From the NCBI RefSeq assembly GCF_004216775.1, contig NZ_SGXF01000001.1, forward strand, positions 794,828-858,827: 64,000 nt of DNA. Direction: 5' to 3'. The notes beneath the pieces were generated by a model that ran no database searches, was not told where the DNA came from, and worked only from the letters and a program-made list of their open reading frames with translations. Positions 52,673-61,679 of this stretch are shown here, piece by piece. A program made the position numbers and the translations under genes. Origin of the DNA: Cuneatibacter caecimuris (GTDB lineage Bacteria > Bacillota > Clostridia > Lachnospirales > Lachnospiraceae). Within the stretch, counting starts at the first letter, position 1; the number at the start of each line of letters is the position of its first letter.

Positions 52673-53122
52673 ATGAATCAACAATCTGACTCATTGCTGG
52701 AACTGCGGCAGAATACGGTGGATGTGGATCTCTATTTGAAACTGCGGGCTGCGGTGAACTGGCCGCCCCTCACCCGCATTCAGGCACAGAAGGCCCTGGA
52801 CAACAGCCTGGTGGTCATGTGCGTCTATCTGGCAGGACAGCCGATCGGCATGGGACGCCTGGTAGGCGACGGGGCTGTCATCTGCTACATACAGGACCTG
52901 ATCATCCATCCCCACGCCCAGAGGCGGGGAGTAGGCTCTCTTCTCATGAACAGCCTGAAGTCATATGCGGAATCCCTGCGGGAACCGGGAACTACCATGA
53001 TGCTGGACCTGATGTGCGCCAAAGGGCGGGAACCTTTCTATGTCCATTACGGATTCATTCCCAGACCCACTGAAAAACTGGGCCCCGGAATGATCCTTTA
53101 TTTAACAGACCATTCTGAATAG
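52673..53122 (+). CDS. GNAT family N-acetyltransferase
   Basis: 149 residues from ATG 52673 (GGGGGAATATT upstream). Acetyl-CoA loop IIHPHAQRRGVGSLLMNSL and YVHYGFIPRP are clear; VICYIQDLIIHP is the preceding strand. Related to arylalkylamine-type and YitI-like acetyltransferases. Follows the FAH gene in the same direction. Confidence 0.9.
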   Translation: MNQQSDSLLELRQNTVDVDLYLKLRAAVNWPPLTRIQAQKALDNSLVVMCVYLAGQPIGMGRLVGDGAVICYIQDLIIHPHAQRRGVGSLLMNSLKSYAESLREPGTTMMLDLMCAKGREPFYVHYGFIPRPTEKLGPGMILYLTDHSE

Positions 53123-53138
53123 AACCTGGGCTGCAGGA

Positions 53139-54221
53139 TTACCGGCGTCCCTCAAGGCATATGGAGCCGCCTCCGATCACGGTGTCTCCGTCGTACAGAA
53201 CGGCAGCCTGTCCCGGGGCGGGGGCCCGCTGGGGAACGTCGAAGGTTATCTTCAGCCCCTCTTTTCCCAGGGGTTCCGCCACCGCCCATTGCTCCGGCTG
53301 CCGGTAACGGATTTTCACCCCGCAGCGGATGGGTTTCCCGATCTCTTCCGCTGAAATAAGATTCACATCTTCCAGATAAACCGTGCGGGTTAACAAGGCT
53401 TCTTCCGGCCCCACCACCACCTGGTTGGATTCCGGCCTTCTGCCGCAGACGTACAGCGGTTCGGCAGAAGAAATCCCCAATCCCCGGCGCTGGCCTTCAG
53501 TATACCGGATGATCCCTCTGTGTTTTCCCAGGATCTTTCCGTCTATTGTGATAAAATCCCCTTCCGGAAATGATTTTCCCGTATACCTTTCAATAAATGA
53601 GGCATAGTCGCCCCCTGGAACAAAACAAATATCCTGGCTCTCCTCTTTGTCCGCATTTTCAAAGCCCTGGCTCCTGGCAATTTCGCGGATCTGGCTTTTC
53701 CTGTAATTTCCCAGCGGGAACCGGATTTTTGAAAGCTGTTCCTGGGTCAGTCTGAACAGCACATAGCTCTGGTCCTTTGTCTCATCCATCCCCTTTTTCA
53801 GCAGATATCTGCCTCTTTCCCGGTCAAAAACGATGCGGGCGTAATGGCCTGTAGCCAGGCAATCCATCCCCAGAACGCCGGCTCTGGAAAGCAGGGCGTC
53901 AAATTTCAAATACCGGTTGCAGTCAATGCAGGGGTTGGGCGTTTTTCCGCAGACATAGCTGTCTGCAAATTTTTTTATCACCTTCTGTTCAAAAGCTTCT
54001 TTATAGTTAAACACATAATATGGCATTCCCAGCCGGTAAGCGGCGCTCCTGGCGTCCTCCACATCCTCCAGGCTGCAGCAGGTCTTCTGGCCCGGCGCCC
54101 TTTCCCCGCCGTCAAAAAGCTTCATGGTTACGCCCACGCACTGGTAGCCCTCTTCTTTCATCAGATAAGCGGCAGCGCTGGAATCCACGCCGCCGCTCAT
54201 CGCGATCATTGCCTTTTTCAT
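53139..54221 (-). CDS. mnmA: tRNA-specific 2-thiouridylase MnmA
   Basis: 360 residues. PP-loop MSGGVDSSAAAYL, first catalytic Cys in PNPCIDCN, second Cys in ESQDICFVPGGDY, and PLGNYRKSQIREIA. It adds the 2-thio group at U34 of Glu, Gln and Lys tRNAs. Third in the metY-cysK-mnmA order and separated from cysK by 6 bp, so cysteine supply and thiolation are cotranscribed. Confidence 0.96.
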   Translation of the reverse strand: MKKAMIAMSGGVDSSAAAYLMKEEGYQCVGVTMKLFDGGERAPGQKTCCSLEDVEDARSAAYRLGMPYYVFNYKEAFEQKVIKKFADSYVCGKTPNPCIDCNRYLKFDALLSRAGVLGMDCLATGHYARIVFDRERGRYLLKKGMDETKDQSYVLFRLTQEQLSKIRFPLGNYRKSQIREIARSQGFENADKEESQDICFVPGGDYASFIERYTGKSFPEGDFITIDGKILGKHRGIIRYTEGQRRGLGISSAEPLYVCGRRPESNQVVVGPEEALLTRTVYLEDVNLISAEEIGKPIRCGVKIRYRQPEQWAVAEPLGKEGLKITFDVPQRAPAPGQAAVLYDGDTVIGGGSICLEGRR

Positions 54222-54227
54222 CTTATC

Positions 54228-55157
54228 TCAACCCTCATACATGGGAGTGGAGAGATAGCGGTCGCCTGTATCAGGCAGCAGAACCACAATAGTCTTTTCC
54301 CTGTTCTCCGGGCGTTCTGCCAGCCGGATTGCCGCCCAGACCGCGGCCCCGGAGGAAATCCCTGCCAATACGCCTTCTTTTCCGGCAATCTCTCTGCCCA
54401 TGGCAAATGCGTCTTCGTCTGTTACTGTAATCACTTCGTCATATATTGAAGTATCCAGCACCTCCGGCACAAACCCGGCTCCGATGCCCTGGATCTTATG
54501 GCTTCCCGCTTTCCCCTGCGACAGGACAGGAGAAGAGGCCGGCTCCACAGCCACAACCCGAACGGACTTCTTCCTGCTTTTCAGCAACCCGCCGGCGCCT
54601 GTCACTGTGCCTCCTGTGCCGACTCCGGCCACAAAAATATCCACAGTTCCTTCTGTATCTTCCCAAATCTCCTCTCCCGTAGTTTTGCGGTGAATCTCCG
54701 GGTTAGCCGGATTTTGAAACTGCCCCGGGATAAAGCTGTCCGGAATTTCCTCTGCCAGCCTCCGGGCTTCGGCAATGGCTCCCTTCATTCCTTTTGCCCC
54801 GTCTGTCAAAATCAGTTCAGCTCCATAAGCTCTGATCAGTTTCCGGCGTTCCTCCGACATGGTTTCCGGCATGGTAATGATCAGCCGGTAGCCCTTTGCC
54901 GCCGCCATGGATGCAAGGCCGATTCCCGTATTCCCGCTGGTGGGCTCGATAATCGTAAACCCCGGCTTTAGCAGCCCCTGTTCCTCAGCGGATTCGATCA
55001 TAGCCTTTGCAATCCTGTCTTTTACGCTCCCTGCAGGGTTAAAATATTCCAGCTTTGCCAGGAGCCTCCCCTCCAACCCATACTTTTTTTCCAGAGCTTT
55101 CAGCTCCAGCAAAGGCGTTCTGCCCACTAATTCAGATGCCGATTCATATATTCTCAT
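54228..55157 (-). CDS. cysK: Cysteine synthase (O-acetylserine sulfhydrylase) CysK
   Basis: 309 residues: [15 protein letters not shown] carries the PLP lysine, [19 protein letters not shown] the phosphate loop, [18 protein letters not shown] and [12 protein letters not shown] the substrate loops. Makes cysteine from O-acetylserine and sulfide. Starts 9 bp after metY and is followed by mnmA. Confidence 0.96.
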   Translation of the reverse strand: MRIYESASELVGRTPLLELKALEKKYGLEGRLLAKLEYFNPAGSVKDRIAKAMIESAEEQGLLKPGFTIIEPTSGNTGIGLASMAAAKGYRLIITMPETMSEERRKLIRAYGAELILTDGAKGMKGAIAEARRLAEEIPDSFIPGQFQNPANPEIHRKTTGEEIWEDTEGTVDIFVAGVGTGGTVTGAGGLLKSRKKSVRVVAVEPASSPVLSQGKAGSHKIQGIGAGFVPEVLDTSIYDEVITVTDEDAFAMGREIAGKEGVLAGISSGAAVWAAIRLAERPENREKTIVVLLPDTGDRYLSTPMYEG

Positions 55158-55166
55158 TCTGCCTCC

Positions 55167-56453
55167 TTATACCGCGGCAAATCCCTGTTCCAGATCTGCC
55201 AGAATATCCTCAATATGCTCCGTGCCGATAGAAAGTCTCACCGTATTGGGGTAAATCCCCACTTCATTCTGTGCTTTGGCGCTTAACTGCGCGTGGGTGG
55301 TGGTGGCAGGATGGATCACCAGGGATTTTACATCCGCCACATTCGCCAGCAGGGAAAACAGTTCCAGATGATCGATAAAACGCTGGGCTTCTTCCTCCCC
55401 TCCGGTAATTTCAAAAGTAAAAATTGACGCGGCTCCCTCAGGAAAATATTTTTCATACAGGCTGTGGTCCGGATGGTCCTGCAGGGAGGGATGATTGACC
55501 TTCTTTACTTTCGGATGGGAAACCAGGTATTTCACCACTTCCCTGGTATTTTCCACATGCCGTTCCAGGCGCAGGGAAAGGGTTTCCAGGCCCTGCAGCA
55601 GAAGAAAGGCGTTGAAGGGGGAAATTGCCGCTCCCATATCCCTGAGAAGAATCGCCCGGATATAAGTCACACAGGCAGCTTCGCCGGCTGCTTCTGTAAA
55701 AGACACTCCATGATAGCTGGGGTTTGGCTCTGACAGATGGGGGAATTTTCCTGAAGCTTTCCAGTCAAAGCTTCCTCCGTCCACAATGATCCCCCCCAGA
55801 GATGTGCCATGCCCGCCCATAAACTTAGTGGCCGAATGAACCACGATATCCGCGCCGTGCTCCAGGGGGCGGATCAGGCAGGGCGTCCCAAAGGTATTGT
55901 CAATCACCAGCGGAATCTGATGCATGTGGGCGATAGCGGCAACAGCATCAATATCAGGGATATCAGAATTGGGATTTCCCAGGGTTTCCAGGTAAACTGC
56001 TTTTGTATTGGGACGGATTGCGCTTTCCACCTGGTCCAGGTCGTGCACATTTACGAAAGTTGTTTCTACTCCATATTCTCTCAGCGTGGTATCCAGCAGG
56101 TTATAGGTGCCTCCATAAATCGTGGCCTGCGCCACAATGTGGTCCCCTGCTTTTGCCAGTGCCTGAATGGCATAGGTGATGGCCGCTGCGCCGGAAGCCA
56201 CAGCCAGGGCAGCCGCCCCGCCCTCCAGCGCTGCCACACGTTCTTCCAGCACATTCTGTGTGGAATTGGTCAGCCTTCCGTAAATATTTCCGCCTTCCGA
56301 CAGCCCGAACCTGGCAGCTGCCTGAGCGCAGTCCCGAAATACATAAGATGTAGTCTGATAGATAGGAACTGCGCGGGCATCTGTAGCGGGGTCCGGTTCT
56401 TCCTGCCCGGCGTGGATCTGCAAGGTTTCAAATCTGTACTGTTTTCTGCTCAT
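55167..56453 (-). CDS. metY: O-acetylhomoserine aminocarboxypropyltransferase (homocysteine synthase) MetY
   Basis: 428 residues starting MSRKQYRFETLQIHAGQE at 56453, the usual N-terminus of the family, with AAGGGG upstream; alternative in-frame starts at 56459 and 56474 are possible, and the far upstream extension is unlikely. PLP lysine in VHSATKFMGGHGTSLGG; substrate loop GRLTNSTQNVLEERVA. Direct sulfhydrylation of O-acetylhomoserine to homocysteine. Own promoter 56550-56578 and a candidate Rrf2 site. Head of the metY-cysK-mnmA operon. Confidence 0.94.
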   Translation of the reverse strand: MSRKQYRFETLQIHAGQEEPDPATDARAVPIYQTTSYVFRDCAQAAARFGLSEGGNIYGRLTNSTQNVLEERVAALEGGAAALAVASGAAAITYAIQALAKAGDHIVAQATIYGGTYNLLDTTLREYGVETTFVNVHDLDQVESAIRPNTKAVYLETLGNPNSDIPDIDAVAAIAHMHQIPLVIDNTFGTPCLIRPLEHGADIVVHSATKFMGGHGTSLGGIIVDGGSFDWKASGKFPHLSEPNPSYHGVSFTEAAGEAACVTYIRAILLRDMGAAISPFNAFLLLQGLETLSLRLERHVENTREVVKYLVSHPKVKKVNHPSLQDHPDHSLYEKYFPEGAASIFTFEITGGEEEAQRFIDHLELFSLLANVADVKSLVIHPATTTHAQLSAKAQNEVGIYPNTVRLSIGTEHIEDILADLEQGFAAV

Positions 56454-56549
56454 TTTCATTTCCCCTTCTGTCATAAGATTCCCCCGGATCTGCTTCTCAT
56501 TCCTCTTCCTCAATAACATACAACATATCATCCCGGTGGGTTTGTAGGA

Positions 56550-56578
56550 ATATTACACCACATATCCTATATTGTCAA
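56550..56578 (-). promoter_or_regulatory. Promoter of metY with CCTAT/ATAGG dyad
   Basis: Minus-strand TTGACA (56573-56578) and TAATAT (56550-56555), 17-bp spacing. The -35 sits inside the dyad CCTAT-TGACAAT-ATAGG. A similar CCTATT...ATAGG pair occurs in the promoter of the Rrf2 gene, suggesting a shared operator. Confidence 0.7.
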
Positions 56579-56600
56579 TAGGAAATCAACCGTTTTCTCT

Positions 56601-57008
56601 TTATTTTTCCCTGACCAGATCTTCCAGGGTTATCCCTTCCAGAAAATCCTGCACCAGTGCATTCAGCTTCTCCCACATGGGAAATGTGACGCACCCGCCC
56701 ATTCTGGAGCAAGGTGCGCTGTCCTTTTCCAGGCAGGCCACCGGCGCAAGCTTCTCCTCCGCAGCTTCCAGAATCTGCGCCACAGTAACAGCTGAGGGCC
56801 GTTTCGCCAGCCTGTATCCGCCTCCCTTTCCTCGCATTCCTGTCACCATTTCCGCCTTTACCAGCAGCTTAATAATAGATTCCAGATATTTCTCCGAAAT
56901 TTCCTGACGCTTTGCGATATCCCGCAGGGGCACATATTCCTCTGCATCGCACGCTGCCAGATCTGCCATGACCCGCAGCGCATATCTCCCTCTGGTAGAA
57001 ATCATCAT
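56601..57008 (-). CDS. Rrf2 family transcriptional regulator (CymR/IscR type)
   Basis: 135 residues (start at 57008 has AGGAGG at good distance; 57014 is a close alternative). Winged helix MISTRGRYALRVMADLAA, VPLRDIAKRQEISEKYLESIIKLLVKAEMV, wing RGKGGGYRLAKRPS. Three cysteines (C-x7-C-x5-C in ACLEKDSAPCSRMGGC) resemble the IscR cluster ligands, which Bacillus CymR lacks, so it may sense Fe-S or redox state. It sits immediately upstream of metY-cysK-mnmA, the probable targets. Confidence 0.9.
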   Translation of the reverse strand: MMISTRGRYALRVMADLAACDAEEYVPLRDIAKRQEISEKYLESIIKLLVKAEMVTGMRGKGGGYRLAKRPSAVTVAQILEAAEEKLAPVACLEKDSAPCSRMGGCVTFPMWEKLNALVQDFLEGITLEDLVREK

Positions 57009-57043
57009 CCACATGTACCTCCTACTGTCCAGATTATATTCCT

Positions 57044-57072
57044 ATCATACCACAGGGTTAATAGGTTTACAA
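57044..57072 (-). promoter_or_regulatory. Promoter of the Rrf2 gene
   Basis: Minus-strand TTGTAA (57067-57072) and TATGAT (57044-57049), 17-bp spacing; CCTATT and ATAGGA sequences flank the spacer, as at metY. Confidence 0.65.
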
Positions 57073-57140
57073 TGGCTTGTTCGATTTTACAGTCACAGAT
57101 GAAATCCCGAAGTTTTATTTAGATATATATAAAATTACTA

Positions 57141-57169
57141 TTGACAAATTAGGATGTGGGATATATGAT
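57141..57169 (+). promoter_or_regulatory. Promoter of the 57221-58179 pair
   Basis: TTGACA (57141-57146), 17 bp, TATGAT (57164-57169). Confidence 0.75.
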
Positions 57170-57220
57170 AGTGTTATAACTGATTAGATAAATGTTGAAT
57201 TATATTAGAAAGGAAACGAA

Positions 57221-57616
57221 ATGACGCCAGAAAACTATAAACAGGATTTTATGCTGTACCTGGAAACACAAATTCAGTCCTGCAGGCAGGAGGAATCCCG
57301 GCTGATCGGGGACTGCCGGAAGGATGAGGCAAACTTCTGCCGGATCAGAGCCAATGTCTTTGAAATATTCAAAACTTTATTTACCTCAGCTCAAAAATCA
57401 GCGGTAAATAAATCCTCCCAGGACCGGGATACAGAAATCCAGAAGAATTTTTTGAATAAAGCTTCCCGGATTCCGGAAAACTGGGTGGCCTCCCGGCAGA
57501 AAGCGGAAGAACACCAGGACGCCGCCCGTCTCCTGATTGAAAACACAAAGCTCCAGGCTGCCCGGGAAGTTACAGAACAGTTCAGCCTGATCTTCGGCAG
57601 AAAGGAGAACTCATGA
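57221..57616 (+). CDS. Hypothetical helical protein
   Basis: 131 residues, mostly charged helices (YKQDFMLYLETQIQSCRQEESRLIGDCRKDEANFCRIRANVFEIFKTLF; ENTKLQAAREVTEQFSLIF), no membrane segment, no recognised domain. AAAGGAAA precedes ATG. Its stop overlaps the next gene's start (ATGA), so the two proteins are likely made together. Confidence 0.75.
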   Translation: MTPENYKQDFMLYLETQIQSCRQEESRLIGDCRKDEANFCRIRANVFEIFKTLFTSAQKSAVNKSSQDRDTEIQKNFLNKASRIPENWVASRQKAEEHQDAARLLIENTKLQAAREVTEQFSLIFGRKENS

Positions 57617-58179
57617 CAGAAGAAAAAGCGATCCAGCTGTTCAAATGTCTGGCAGATAAGTCCAGACTGCAGATTCTCAAATCACTGGTCACAGAGGATA
57701 TGTATGTGGAGCGGCTGGCCGAACGGCTGAGCCTCACGCCACCCACGATTTCATTTCATCTCAAAAAACTGGAAGACGCAGGCGCAGTGGAATCCTACCG
57801 CGACCAGTACTACAGGATGTACCGGCTGAAGAAAGAAATTTTTATGACAACTATCCTGGATATCATCCGGGAAGAATCCGGAGAAGCCCTGCTCCAAAAA
57901 CAGCGGGAAGAGGCTTACCGGCAGAAAGTGATCGACGCCCTTTTTGAATATGGCAAGCTGAAATCCATCCCGGCCCAGCGCAAAAAAGAGCGCATTGTTC
58001 TGGAAGAAATCGCCGCGGCGTTTGAAGCCGGGAAGGATTACACAGAAAAAGAAGTAAACCTGCTCATTGCGGATTATCACGATGATTTCTGCACCCTTCG
58101 CAGGGACATGATCGGTGAGGGGATACTGGAGCGTCAAAACGGAATTTACCGGCTCAGGAACTGCTCCTCCCAAACCTGA
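57613..58179 (+). CDS. ArsR-type HTH regulator with DUF2087 domain
   Basis: 188 residues. N-terminal ArsR-type winged helix (LFKCLADKSRLQILKSLVTEDMYVERLAERLSLTPPTISFHLKKLEDAGAVESYRDQYYRMYRLKK) without obvious metal-binding cysteines; C-terminal DUF2087 (SIPAQRKKERIVLEEIAAAFEAGKDYTEKEVNLLIADYHDDFCTLRRDMIGEGILERQNGIYRL). The translated partner is the upstream 131-residue protein. The end runs 26 bp into the convergent MATE gene. Confidence 0.9.
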   Translation: MTEEKAIQLFKCLADKSRLQILKSLVTEDMYVERLAERLSLTPPTISFHLKKLEDAGAVESYRDQYYRMYRLKKEIFMTTILDIIREESGEALLQKQREEAYRQKVIDALFEYGKLKSIPAQRKKERIVLEEIAAAFEAGKDYTEKEVNLLIADYHDDFCTLRRDMIGEGILERQNGIYRLRNCSSQT

Positions 58180-59515
58180 CAGCCAGTTTCTTCATCACAT
58201 TCACATAGGCGGGAATCAGAAACGCAATGGCAAAAACCCAGGCCACCGGATTTGCAAAACAGATGGCGTCATACTGAAATATCCCAACAAAAGCAAAGGC
58301 TACCAGGGAGCGGGCGATCATTTCCGCTACGCCGGCAAACATCGCCAGTCCCGAATAGCCCACGCCCTGGATGGTAAAACGCAGGACGCAGAGAATTCCC
58401 AGCGCGAAATAGAACATGCCGTTCCAGAACAGGAACTGGCGCACCATCTCAATAATGGCCGTTTCACCGCTGTCCAGAAACAGCAGGGAAATCATAGGCC
58501 CTACTGTGGCCATCAGCACAAAGGCGATCACAGAATAGGCCAGACATACCGCAGTGCCCTTTTTCACGCCCTCCGAGATGCGGTCCAGCCGCCCGGCCCC
58601 CAGGTTCTGGCCGCTGTATGTAGCCATGGTGCTCCCCAGGCTCTCGTGGGGCTGGCAGAAGAACTGGCTCACCTTACTGCCCGCGGTAACTGCCGCCACC
58701 ACGCTGGAACCCAGCATATTCACCGCTGTCTGCAAAATAACAGAACCGATGGCCGTGATAGAGAACTGCAGGCCCATGGGAATCCCCGCATTGCAGAGAA
58801 TCCGCATATGGAACCCTCTCAGCTTCATATCGTCTTTTTCCAGCTTCAGCACATCAAACTGCCTGTAAATCACAAACAGGCACAGAATACCGGACAGGCC
58901 CTGTGAGATCACCGTGGCCCAGGCCGCCCCTTCTTCTCCCGTGCCGATTCCGGCTATAAAGATCAAATCCAGCACAATGTTCATCCCTGCTGCCAGCAGC
59001 AGGAAGTACAGCGGCGTCTTGGAATCCCCCAGGGCGCGCATCACTGCAGACAGCAGATTATACAGGAACAGGAAAGGAATTCCCGCGAATATAACCACAA
59101 TATAACGATACGCGCCATCAATAATATCTTCCGGCGTCTGTGTCATGACCAGGAAGGGGCGGGCGAAAATCACCGTGACCAGCGTCAGGACTGCTGAAAA
59201 GAAAATTGCCAGCCAGACCGCGTTTCCCGCATACCGCCGGAGATCTTTAATGTCCCTGGCCCCGAATCTCTGGGCAATCGGAATCGCGAATCCGTTGCAC
59301 AAACCGATCACAAATCCCATCACAAGGAAATTCACAGCTCCGGTGGACCCCACTGCAGCCAGAGCGTCCACTCCCAGGAACCGCCCTACGATGATGGTGT
59401 CAGCCAGACTGTAAAACTGCTGAAACAGGTTTCCCAGCGTCAGCGGAATCATAAAGGACAGGATCAGTTTCAGGGGGGAGCCCGCTGTCATATCCCTAGC
59501 CGTACTCTTAGCCAT
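58154..59515 (-). CDS. MATE family efflux transporter
   Basis: 453 residues, twelve helices in two bundles: DMTAGSPLKLILSFMIPLTLGNLFQQFYSLADTIIVGRFLGVDALAAVG is the classic N-terminal MATE/DinF text, repeated in the second half at GSVILQTAVNMLGSSVVAAVTAGSKVSQFF. Drug/sodium or proton antiporter; substrate not predictable. Convergent and overlapping by 26 bp with the ArsR/DUF2087 gene. Confidence 0.93.
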   Translation of the reverse strand: MAKSTARDMTAGSPLKLILSFMIPLTLGNLFQQFYSLADTIIVGRFLGVDALAAVGSTGAVNFLVMGFVIGLCNGFAIPIAQRFGARDIKDLRRYAGNAVWLAIFFSAVLTLVTVIFARPFLVMTQTPEDIIDGAYRYIVVIFAGIPFLFLYNLLSAVMRALGDSKTPLYFLLLAAGMNIVLDLIFIAGIGTGEEGAAWATVISQGLSGILCLFVIYRQFDVLKLEKDDMKLRGFHMRILCNAGIPMGLQFSITAIGSVILQTAVNMLGSSVVAAVTAGSKVSQFFCQPHESLGSTMATYSGQNLGAGRLDRISEGVKKGTAVCLAYSVIAFVLMATVGPMISLLFLDSGETAIIEMVRQFLFWNGMFYFALGILCVLRFTIQGVGYSGLAMFAGVAEMIARSLVAFAFVGIFQYDAICFANPVAWVFAIAFLIPAYVNVMKKLAVRFGRSSS

Positions 59516-59546
59516 TTGTAATTACTCCTTTAATACATATTAAATT

Positions 59547-61676
59547 TTAAATGCTTTCCAGCGGGGTGAACACCCTGCTCTGGGGAGCTTCTTTCTCTTC
59601 TGCAGCCACAGCTTCCATGGCTTCTTCACAGAATTGCTTCTGAGAACCCACTCTGGCTTTGCCGCGCCGGTCCACTTTAGAATAAGTTCCGTCAGGGTTC
59701 AGCACATAGGCTTTCAGGTTATCCGCCAGCTCTGTCTCCAGGATATGGATCACCTTTTGCTTTAATTCCGGCTGCTCCACAGGGAACATAATCTCCACCC
59801 GTTTATCCAGATTGCGCGGCATCCAGTCCGCGCTCCCCATATAAATCTCTTCCAAACCGTTGTTATGGAACCAGAAAATCCTGCTGTGTTCCAGAAATGT
59901 GCCTACAATAGAACGCACTCTGATGTTTTCACTCACTCCGGGAATCCCGGTCTTCAGGCAGCAGATGCCGCGGACAACAAGATCGATCTGAACACCTGCT
60001 GAAGATGCCTCATAAAGCGCTTCAATGATTTCCTGATCGCACAGGGAGTTCATCTTTGCTACAATCCGGGCAGGTTTCCCCTGTGCGGCACTGTCCCGCT
60101 CCCTGGCAATCAGATAGAGAAAACGGTTTCTCAGCCAGATCGGAGCCACTGCCAGCTTATTCCACACAGCAGGTTCGCTGTAGCCGGACAGCATATTGAA
60201 TACCGCCGTTGCGTCCTCACCGATTGCCCGGTTGCAGGTCAGAAGCCCGCAGTCTGTATACAGCTTTGCCGTAGCGTCATTATAATTTCCGGTGCCGAGA
60301 TGCACATACCTGCGGATTCCGTCTTCTTCCCGGCGCACCACCAGGGTAATCTTGCTGTGGGTTTTCAGCCCCAGAAGCCCATACAATACATGACAGCCTG
60401 CCTTTTCCAGCATTCTGGCCCACAATATATTATTTTCTTCATCGAACCGCGCCTTCAGTTCCACCAGCACAGTCACCTGCTTGCCGTTTTCCGCAGCCTT
60501 TGCCAGCGCCGCAATGATGGGGGAATTACCGCTTACCCGGTACAGCGTCTGCTTAATTGCCAGCACATCCGGGTCCACAGAAGCCTGCCGTATAAAATCC
60601 ACCACCGGGTCAAAGGTTTCATAGGGGTGATGCAGCAGAACATCCCCCTCCCTGATATTTGCGAAAATACTTTTTGAGGGGTCCAGCCCTGGCACAGGCT
60701 GGGGGATATACTTCGGTTCCTTCAGATGGCCGAACCCGTCCAGCCCGTACATCTTCATTAAAAATGTCAGATCCAGCGGCCCGCTGATCCTGTAAATATC
60801 GTTTTCTTCCACCGCCAGTTCCCGGCGCAGTATTTTCAGAAGCCGCTTATCAATTTTCTCGTCCACTTCCAGACGGATTACCTCGCCCCACTGACGTTTT
60901 TTCAGCTGCTTCTGGATCTCCTTGAGCAGGTCCGCAGCCTCCTCTTCGTCTATGGTCAGATCCGCATTCCTCATGATCCGGTATGGGTGAGCGCAGATCA
61001 CATCGTAATTCAGGAAAAGTTTTTGGATATTCCTTTCAATCAGTTCTTCCAAAAGCAGAATCCGGTAACTGTCTTTATAAGGAATCTTTATGATTCTGGG
61101 CAGCACGGAAGGCACCTGCACTGTGGCAAACTCCACCTTGCCCCCTTCTTCCTCATCGCTCCCTTTTTCCTGGATCAGCGCTGCGATATTCAGGGTTTTA
61201 TTCCGGATCAGCGGAAAAGGCCTGGAAGAATCCACTGCCATGGGCGTCAGGACCGGGTAGACATTTTCCATAAAATAATGATCCGCAAATTCCTGTTCCC
61301 CGGGATTCAGTTTTTCATGAGCGCTGATCACGTGGCAGCCCTCATGCTCCAGCAAAGGAAGCAAAGACCTGTTATAAGTGCTGTACTGAGCCGCTACCAG
61401 CTCGTGGGTCTGGGCGCTGATGGCTTCTAACTGCTGGGAAGCGTTCATTCCCGCGATATCACATTTTTTATATCCGGCATGGACCATATCCTTCAGGGAA
61501 GCCACCCGGATCATGAAAAACTCATCCAGATTAGACGCGGTGATGCTCAGGAATTTCAGCCGCTCAAACAGCGGATTCGTCTTGTCCCTCGCCTCTCCCA
61601 GTATCCTGTAGTTAAATTCCAGCCAACTCAGTTCCCGGTTCCAGTAATATTCAGGATTCTTATAGTCTTCTGTCAT
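59547..61676 (-). CDS. ppk1: Polyphosphate kinase Ppk1
   Basis: 709 residues: N-terminal domain YYWNRELSWLEFNYRILGEA, ATP-lid and catalytic core VTVLVELKARFDEENNILWARMLEKAGCHVLYGLLGLKTHSKITLVVRR with the autophosphorylated His in THSK, and GTGNYND, VDLVVRGICCLKTGIPG. It makes polyphosphate from ATP reversibly. Immediately follows ppx (3 bp apart), a matched synthesis/degradation pair. Confidence 0.96.
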   Translation of the reverse strand: MTEDYKNPEYYWNRELSWLEFNYRILGEARDKTNPLFERLKFLSITASNLDEFFMIRVASLKDMVHAGYKKCDIAGMNASQQLEAISAQTHELVAAQYSTYNRSLLPLLEHEGCHVISAHEKLNPGEQEFADHYFMENVYPVLTPMAVDSSRPFPLIRNKTLNIAALIQEKGSDEEEGGKVEFATVQVPSVLPRIIKIPYKDSYRILLLEELIERNIQKLFLNYDVICAHPYRIMRNADLTIDEEEAADLLKEIQKQLKKRQWGEVIRLEVDEKIDKRLLKILRRELAVEENDIYRISGPLDLTFLMKMYGLDGFGHLKEPKYIPQPVPGLDPSKSIFANIREGDVLLHHPYETFDPVVDFIRQASVDPDVLAIKQTLYRVSGNSPIIAALAKAAENGKQVTVLVELKARFDEENNILWARMLEKAGCHVLYGLLGLKTHSKITLVVRREEDGIRRYVHLGTGNYNDATAKLYTDCGLLTCNRAIGEDATAVFNMLSGYSEPAVWNKLAVAPIWLRNRFLYLIARERDSAAQGKPARIVAKMNSLCDQEIIEALYEASSAGVQIDLVVRGICCLKTGIPGVSENIRVRSIVGTFLEHSRIFWFHNNGLEEIYMGSADWMPRNLDKRVEIMFPVEQPELKQKVIHILETELADNLKAYVLNPDGTYSKVDRRGKARVGSQKQFCEEAMEAVAAEEKEAPQSRVFTPLESI

Positions 61677-61679
61677 GTG

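Noticed and set aside
56454-56600. SAM riboswitch or T-box upstream of metY
   Set aside because: Only about 100 bp lies between promoter and start; neither the SAM-I core nor the T-box sequence is visible.
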